NCBI RefSeq assembly: GCF_019511525.1
Contig: NZ_JAEUAT010000006.1
Coordinates: forward strand, 248,001 to 312,000
DNA length: 64,000 bases
Reading direction: 5' to 3'
Source: Rhizobium cauense
GTDB taxonomy: Bacteria > Pseudomonadota > Alphaproteobacteria > Rhizobiales > Rhizobiaceae
Part shown: piece after piece, positions 62,440-64,000 of the stretch
How positions within the stretch are numbered: position 1 is the stretch's first letter
Layout: the number at the start of each line of letters is the position of its first letter
Position numbers and translations under genes: made by a program
The notes under the pieces: generated by a model
The model's database searches: none
Seen by the model: only the letters and a program-made list of their open reading frames with translations
What the model was told of the DNA's origin: nothing

Positions 62440-62473
62440 GGCCGCGGATAACTCCGCGGCCTTATGCTTTTTG
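62440..62473 (+). terminator. strong intrinsic terminator
   Basis: A perfect 9-base stem GGCCGCGGA (62440-62448) / TCCGCGGCC (62453-62461) with a TAAC loop, followed by TTATGCTTTTTG. What it terminates is unclear since no firm gene lies directly upstream on this strand. Confidence 0.6.
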
Positions 62474-62600
62474 TCGCTTCGGTCCCCCACTCACCCAGAC
62501 GCCCGCAACGTAAGAATTGGATCGGATCGACGGAAATGCGCTGTCCATGATGGCGCGCTGGCACTCCATCGCGAAGACTGCCAAAAATTTTTTCGACCAT

Positions 62601-62625
62601 CTTGAAACCCGGAAACTCCCAAAAT
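62601..62625 (+). promoter_or_regulatory. RpoH-type heat-shock promoter of groESL
   Basis: CTTGAA (62601-62606), 11 bases, then CCCAAAAT (62618-62625), close to the alphaproteobacterial RpoH pattern (CTTGAA and CCCATxT). I see no CIRCE inverted repeat (TTAGCACTC) between here and groES. Confidence 0.5.
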
Positions 62626-62732
62626 AAATTTTTTGCCGAGGCGCTCGAGGAGGCCTCTCGCCCAAGTATGGACTGTCCATCCGGTTCGGCTTGGGGATTC
62701 AAATCATCATCGTTTGTCCATGGAGGAAACTA

Positions 62733-63047
62733 ATGTCGTTCCGCCCTTTGCATGACCGTATCCTGGTCCGCCGGGTCGAGTCCGAGGAGAAGACCAAAGG
62801 GGGCATCATCATCCCCGACACCGCAAAGGAAAAGCCGCAGGAAGGAGAAGTCGTCGCCGTAGGCTCGGGCGCACGTAACGAGGCTGGCCAGATCCATGCT
62901 CTCGACGTGAAAGCTGGCGACCGGATCCTGTTCGGCAAATGGTCCGGCACCGAGATCAAGATCAACGGCGAAGACCTTCTGATTATGAAGGAAAGCGACG
63001 TGCTTGGCATCATTGAGGGTCGGAGCGAGCAAAAGCAGGCGGCCTAA
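62733..63047 (+). CDS. groES: co-chaperonin GroES
   Basis: A 104-residue protein, full length. [21 protein letters not shown] (split here) and [22 protein letters not shown] are the family start and mobile loop, and [24 protein letters not shown] the roof and barrel end. GroES caps GroEL during ATP-driven folding. GGAGGAAAC precedes the ATG at 62733; the frame is open upstream to 62691 but without support. The heat-shock-type promoter and downstream groEL make a standard operon. Rhizobia often carry several groESL copies, and this may be one of the extra ones. Confidence 0.97.
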   Translation: MSFRPLHDRILVRRVESEEKTKGGIIIPDTAKEKPQEGEVVAVGSGARNEAGQIHALDVKAGDRILFGKWSGTEIKINGEDLLIMKESDVLGIIEGRSEQKQAA

Positions 63048-63090
63048 TCGCTGCTCAGTCACCGTAATAGCTGCCTGTCGAAGGAGTTAA

Positions 63091-64000
<910 letters not shown>

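Larger units (their letters stand above)
61831..62600. other. gene-poor stretch before groES
   Basis: About 770 bases without a firm gene. A 34-codon frame at 62192-62296 (MKNWAGGSADEFLDRKFIDY...) is protein-like but has no support. The stretch contains the hairpins at 61984-62061 and the terminator at 62440-62473. Confidence 0.4.

Overview
The window looks like part of a Rhizobiaceae genome (Rhizobium, Sinorhizobium/Ensifer or a close relative), probably a secondary replicon or accessory chromosomal region. The grounds are HWE and HisKA_2 sensor kinases, small DUF proteins typical of rhizobia, a conjugation-type traC remnant, rhizobial insertion sequences, promoter-like motifs of the alphaproteobacterial general stress sigma factor EcfG/RpoE2, and a groESL operon. 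Replicon and species cannot be fixed from sequence alone.

Layout. 1-1300: a broken traC and a NUDIX hydrolase. 1.7-5.9 kb: a light-sensing block with a bacteriophytochrome kinase, a LOV-domain HisKA_2 protein with a degenerate ATPase, and a single-domain response regulator, followed by a structured RNA region. 6.2-14.4 kb: a seven-PAS HWE kinase with its response regulator, a receiver-Crp fusion, several small stress proteins and a candidate stress-induced small RNA. 14.7-24.7 kb: a paralogue of the Mfd helicase, an alpha-glucosidase, treZ and small stress-type genes. 25.4-30.2 kb: an RND efflux pair and a small membrane protein. 30.4-33.2 kb: a nonsense-mutated IS256 transposase and an IS110-type element. 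33.6-38.4 kb: surface-polysaccharide genes (glycosyltransferases, acyltransferase and two unrecognised proteins). 38.8-43.8 kb: DUF1269 and DoxX proteins, an IS630 remnant, an XRE regulator and an autotransporter. 44.3-50.7 kb: a four-gene signalling operon (CHASE3 hybrid kinase, CheR, CheB, hybrid kinase). 50.8-59.3 kb: an ECF sigma/ChrR singlet-oxygen-type regulon with a lipid-modification operon. 59.5-62.6 kb: small genes, a PilZ protein and a long gene-poor stretch. 62.7-64 kb: groES and the start of groEL.

How it fits together. At least eleven sites with the pattern GGAAC-N17-GTT lie in intergenic DNA, most of them just upstream of a gene and correctly oriented (NUDIX, DUF6894, small proteins, mfd-like, treZ, a pyridoxamine-oxidase-like stress protein, DUF982). 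The same window carries kinases and FAT GUY-like receivers of the types that feed the general stress response. I read it as a stress island linking red and blue light sensing, trehalose metabolism, DNA repair and small stress proteins. A second stress module (ECF sigma plus ChrR) has its own promoter-like motif, TGATCC-N18-TAA, in front of the sigma gene and in front of the DUF3833/MFS/SDR genes. No heme oxygenase, treY, phyR, nepR, ecfG or tolC is visible here.
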